From NCBI RefSeq assembly GCF_009684755.1, contig NZ_BLBC01000005.1, positions 769,047 through 833,046 on the forward strand: a DNA stretch of 64,000 bases, read 5' to 3'. The translations under genes and the position numbers were made by a program. The notes beneath the pieces were generated by a model that did not search any database, was not told where the DNA came from, and saw only the letters and a program-made list of their open reading frames with translations. The DNA is from Capnocytophaga felis (GTDB taxonomy: Bacteria; Bacteroidota; Bacteroidia; Flavobacteriales; Flavobacteriaceae). Below are positions 63,829-64,000 of this stretch, piece by piece (position 1 is the first letter of the stretch; the number at the start of each line of letters is the position of its first letter).

Positions 63829-63976
63829 TTAAGCTATCGTTTTTGTAATGATTGAGTACTTTTCTAATTCTTTGCGGTTATTTCCTGCTTGTTGCAGTGG
63901 AAATTCTAATTCTTCGTCTTTTCGGAACAGGAGAAAAGAAAAAATTAAGAGTAAAAAAAAATAGAAAATATTTCAT
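63829..63976 (-). pseudogene. Fragment of a membrane-anchored protein, frameshifted
   Basis: An ATG at 63976 starts MKYFLFF; after a run of nine T (63953-63961 on the plus strand as A) a one-base shift gives LLLIFSFLLFRKDEELEFPLQQAGNNRKELEK, which looks like the start of a Bacteroidota transglutaminase-type protein (AGNNRxELEK). It then ends in YSIITKTIA. Only the N-terminus remains, so it is a remnant. Confidence 0.4.
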
Positions 63977-64000
63977 AATAAACTTGTTTAAACTTTTTGA

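Larger units (their letters stand above)
63609..64000. other. Intergenic end region with fbp terminator and a gene fragment
   Basis: Holds a terminator-like hairpin (63635-63675), an inverted repeat GATCGCA/TGCGATC (63720-63759) and, on the minus strand, a frameshifted fragment (63829-63976). Confidence 0.5.

Noticed and set aside
63847..63963. 38-codon frame at the right edge on the plus strand
   Set aside because: Composition is unlike a protein and the opposite strand holds a better candidate.
1..64000. Complete tRNA or rRNA genes
   Set aside because: No cloverleaf or rRNA-like sequence was found apart from the short fragment near 13.6 kb.
1..64000. Insertion sequences or prophage
   Set aside because: No transposase, integrase or phage structural gene is visible; only small repeats are present.

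Overview
The window looks like part of the chromosome of a flavobacterium (phylum Bacteroidota), most likely Capnocytophaga or a close relative. It is AT-rich. Genes have few Shine-Dalgarno sites but many promoters of the Bacteroidota type (TTTG, about 19 bases, TAnnTTTG). It carries two SusC/SusD pairs, several lipoproteins with a Cys-x-Lys-Asp-Asp start like the Capnocytophaga surface-export signal, and an adjacent lipid A 1-phosphatase/phosphoethanolamine transferase pair. The genus is an inference; no rRNA or complete tRNA gene is present.

Left part (1-20.8 kb). A partial TlpA-like thioredoxin; a leftward group mrp, NifU-like, M23 peptidase, GH3; an Fsr-type MFS exporter; a rightward lpxE-like/eptA pair; a frameshifted MscS channel gene; a small HExxH protein; an intergenic cluster of three parS sites; a methyltransferase; an OmpH-like lipoprotein; a LysE transporter; a cysteine-rich lipoprotein; a pair of bacterial PH-domain membrane proteins; a Fic protein between two copies of a 46-bp repeat; a PD-(D/E)XK protein; a long hairpin that may be a 6S-type RNA; and rnr.

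Middle (20.8-21.9 kb). About 1 kb of extremely AT-rich, gene-free DNA has two perfect DnaA boxes and several near matches. Genes to its left run mostly leftward and genes to its right mostly rightward, and parS sites lie 11 kb away. I read this as a candidate replication origin.

Right part. From 21.9 to 32.5 kb lies a glycogen/maltodextrin locus: branching enzyme, debranching enzyme, GT4 glycogen synthase-like enzyme and GH57 amylase. It is interrupted by a truncated RhuM gene, a DUF1016 nuclease, small unknown genes and short repeats. Then come a surface Ig-like lipoprotein, a sigma/anti-sigma/outer-membrane trio, rpiB, tcdA flanked by copies of a palindromic repeat, a MazG-like gene, pgk, gpsA, a 0.9-kb tandem array with a 167-bp period, a DUF6261 gene, a GHL10-type lipoprotein, a SusC/SusD/TlpA operon, greA (frameshifted, with a leader terminator), a HIT gene, a Wza/Wzc export pair, a HmuY-like lipoprotein, a second SusC/SusD pair, and fbp.

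How it works together. The glycogen genes with pgk, gpsA, rpiB and fbp form a central-carbon and storage set. SusC/SusD systems, HmuY-like and Ig-like lipoproteins serve uptake and the cell surface. LpxE/EptA and Wza/Wzc shape the envelope. The most notable non-coding features are the candidate oriC with parS sites, the greA leader terminator, the 6S-like hairpin and several repeat families placed around individual genes.
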